The translations under genes and the position numbers were made by a program. Positions 4,840-5,974 of a stretch of DNA of 5,974 nt are shown piece by piece. How positions within the stretch are numbered: the stretch's first letter is position 1; every line of letters begins with the position of its first letter. The stretch comes from Gammaproteobacteria bacterium (lineage in GTDB: Bacteria > Pseudomonadota > Gammaproteobacteria > Burkholderiales > Burkholderiaceae_E): contig JAUIAI010000194.1 of NCBI GenBank assembly GCA_030425615.1, forward strand, positions 1 to 5,974, written 5' to 3'. The notes under the pieces are model-generated. The model was not told the origin of the DNA and ran no database searches. It saw nothing but the letters and a program-made list of their open reading frames with translations.

Positions 4840-5974
4840 TCAGCCGAGCGCCTGACGTACGGCGTTGAGACACACATCCATGAGCGGTTGCGGCGCCAGC
4901 CCCAGGATCAGCACCAGTGCTCCGTTGGCCGCCAGCAGGGCGCGCGCGTCCATACCGGGTACCGTGTCGTGCGCGGCCTCGGGTTTGTCGAAGTACATCA
5001 CTTTGACCACCCGGAGATAGTAGAAGGCGCCGATGAGCGAAGACATCACGGCAAGCACCGCCAGCCACACGTGTCCTGCCGCCACTGCCGCCTGCAGGAC
5101 CGCCAACTTGGCAAAGAAGCCCACCGTGGGAGGAATGCCCGTGAGCGAGAACATCAGGATGAGCATCACGAACGCCATCCAGGGACTGCGCTGGTTCAGG
5201 CCGCGAAGATCCTCGATCTCCTGGCATTCGAATCCCTTGCGCGCCAGCAGCAGGATGACTCCCAGGGTGCCCAGGGTCGTGAGTACATAGGTGATGACAT
5301 AGAACATCGAGGCGCCGTAGGCCGCGGCCGCCCCGTCGGCGCCCGATTCGTCCACTCCGGAGAGCAGGCCGAGCAGCACGAAACCGATCTGCGCGATGGT
5401 CGAGTACGCGATCATGCGCTTGACGTTCGTCTGGGCGATGGCGACCAGGTTGCCGATGACCAGCGAGCCGACCGCAAGCACCATAAGCATCATCTGCCAG
5501 TGCTGAGCAATGGGTAGCAGCCCCTCCGCCAGCAGACGAAAGGCGATGGCGAAGGCCGCGAGCTTGGGCGCGCCGGCGATCAGCAGGGTCACCGAATTGG
5601 CCGTACCCTGATAGACGTCCGGTACCCACATGTGGAACGGCACGGCGCCGAACTTGAACGCCAGTCCGGCCACGATGAAGACCGAACCCAGCACGAGGAC
5701 GGTACTGTCGTGGGTGGGATCGGCCAGTGACGCCGCGATGACGGCGATGTCCAGCGAGCCGGTTCCGCCGTACAGCATGGACATGCCGTAGAGCAGGAAG
5801 CCCGAAGCCAGCGCCCCCAGCACGAAGTACTTCAGGGCGGCCTCGGTGGATTCGGCGGAATCCCGGCGCAGGGCACACAGGGCGTAGAGCGACAGGGACA
5901 TCAGTTCGAGCCCCATGTAGATGACCAGCAGGTTGACCGCCGACATCATCACGAGTTGCCCGAGCAGCGCGAAC
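4840..5974 (-). CDS. nuoN: NADH-quinone oxidoreductase subunit N (complex I), N-terminus beyond window
   Basis: Antiporter-like proton-pumping membrane subunit of respiratory complex I, in the inner membrane. 377 residues are visible, open at the right edge (first residues FALLGQLVMMSAVN). The residues needed for proton transfer are present. In visible numbering these are Glu23 (in YMGLELMSL), Lys48 (ALKYFVLGALASG), Lys107 and His114 (AFKFGAVPFHMW), Lys137 (GAPKLAAF) and Lys289 (FFAKLAVL). The spacings 25, 59, 7 and 30 between the first five equal those I recall for E. coli NuoN Glu133, Lys158, Lys217, His224 and Lys247. About 110 N-terminal residues are therefore missing. The apparent GTG/ATG codons at 5952-5944 are internal, not starts. 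The stop (4842-4840) lies 9 bases before the Nudix gene. The rest of the nuo operon should lie to the right of the window. Confidence 0.96.
   Translation of the reverse strand, partial: FALLGQLVMMSAVNLLVIYMGLELMSLSLYALCALRRDSAESTEAALKYFVLGALASGFLLYGMSMLYGGTGSLDIAVIAASLADPTHDSTVLVLGSVFIVAGLAFKFGAVPFHMWVPDVYQGTANSVTLLIAGAPKLAAFAIAFRLLAEGLLPIAQHWQMMLMVLAVGSLVIGNLVAIAQTNVKRMIAYSTIAQIGFVLLGLLSGVDESGADGAAAAYGASMFYVITYVLTTLGTLGVILLLARKGFECQEIEDLRGLNQRSPWMAFVMLILMFSLTGIPPTVGFFAKLAVLQAAVAAGHVWLAVLAVMSSLIGAFYYLRVVKVMYFDKPEAAHDTVPGMDARALLAANGALVLILGLAPQPLMDVCLNAVRQALG

Noticed and set aside
4228..5517. Plus-strand ORF of 429 codons opposite the Nudix and nuoN genes
   Set aside because: It runs across two well-recognised minus-strand genes and their junction, and the translation is a His/Arg/Asp/Gln-rich shadow without motifs.
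4553..5878. Minus-strand ORF of 441 codons overlapping nuoN and Nudix in another frame
   Set aside because: The nuoN and Nudix frames carry all the conserved residues; this frame is a same-strand shadow with no motif.
1..5974. Mobile elements, CRISPR arrays, tRNA or rRNA genes
   Set aside because: I saw no transposase or integrase signatures, no regularly spaced direct repeats, and no tRNA-like cloverleaf or rRNA sequence on either strand.

Overview
The window is a high-GC bacterial chromosome segment, most likely from a Gram-negative Pseudomonadota (beta- or gammaproteobacterial type). The evidence is GC-rich third codon positions, a proton-pumping complex I subunit gene (nuoN) followed directly by a Nudix hydrolase, and a TAXI-type TRAP transporter with a periplasmic binding protein. 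This lineage guess is inference, because no rRNA or other phylogenetic marker is present. All five supported genes lie on the minus strand, so transcription runs from high to low coordinates.

In transcription order: (1) 5974-4840 is the C-terminal three quarters of nuoN, cut by the window edge. (2) 4830-4258 is an ADP-ribose-pyrophosphatase-like Nudix hydrolase, 9 nt behind nuoN and probably in the same transcript, with a weak possible terminator just after it. (3) A spacer of about 200 bp (4257-4061) holds a possible promoter and a strong Shine-Dalgarno. (4) About 4060-2153 is a fused 4TM/12TM TRAP permease whose start is unusual: no in-frame ATG or GTG exists, and the best-placed codon after the Shine-Dalgarno is ATC. 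(5) 2037-1009 is the TAXI-family solute-binding protein with a clear signal peptide, followed by a perfect 10-bp inverted repeat and then a good rho-independent terminator (948-916). (6) 803 to the left edge is a nitronate monooxygenase-type flavoenzyme, C-terminally cut by the window; it has its own ribosome binding site and lies after the terminator, so it is probably expressed separately.

The permease and binding protein together make a complete TRAP-TAXI uptake system (sodium- or proton-driven, substrate unknown). The respiratory/Nudix block is a separate unit. I see no mobile element, CRISPR array, tRNA, rRNA or defence system, and nothing that amounts to a wholly new system. The most notable points are the non-canonical start of the permease and the possible functional pairing of the transporter with the nitronate monooxygenase.
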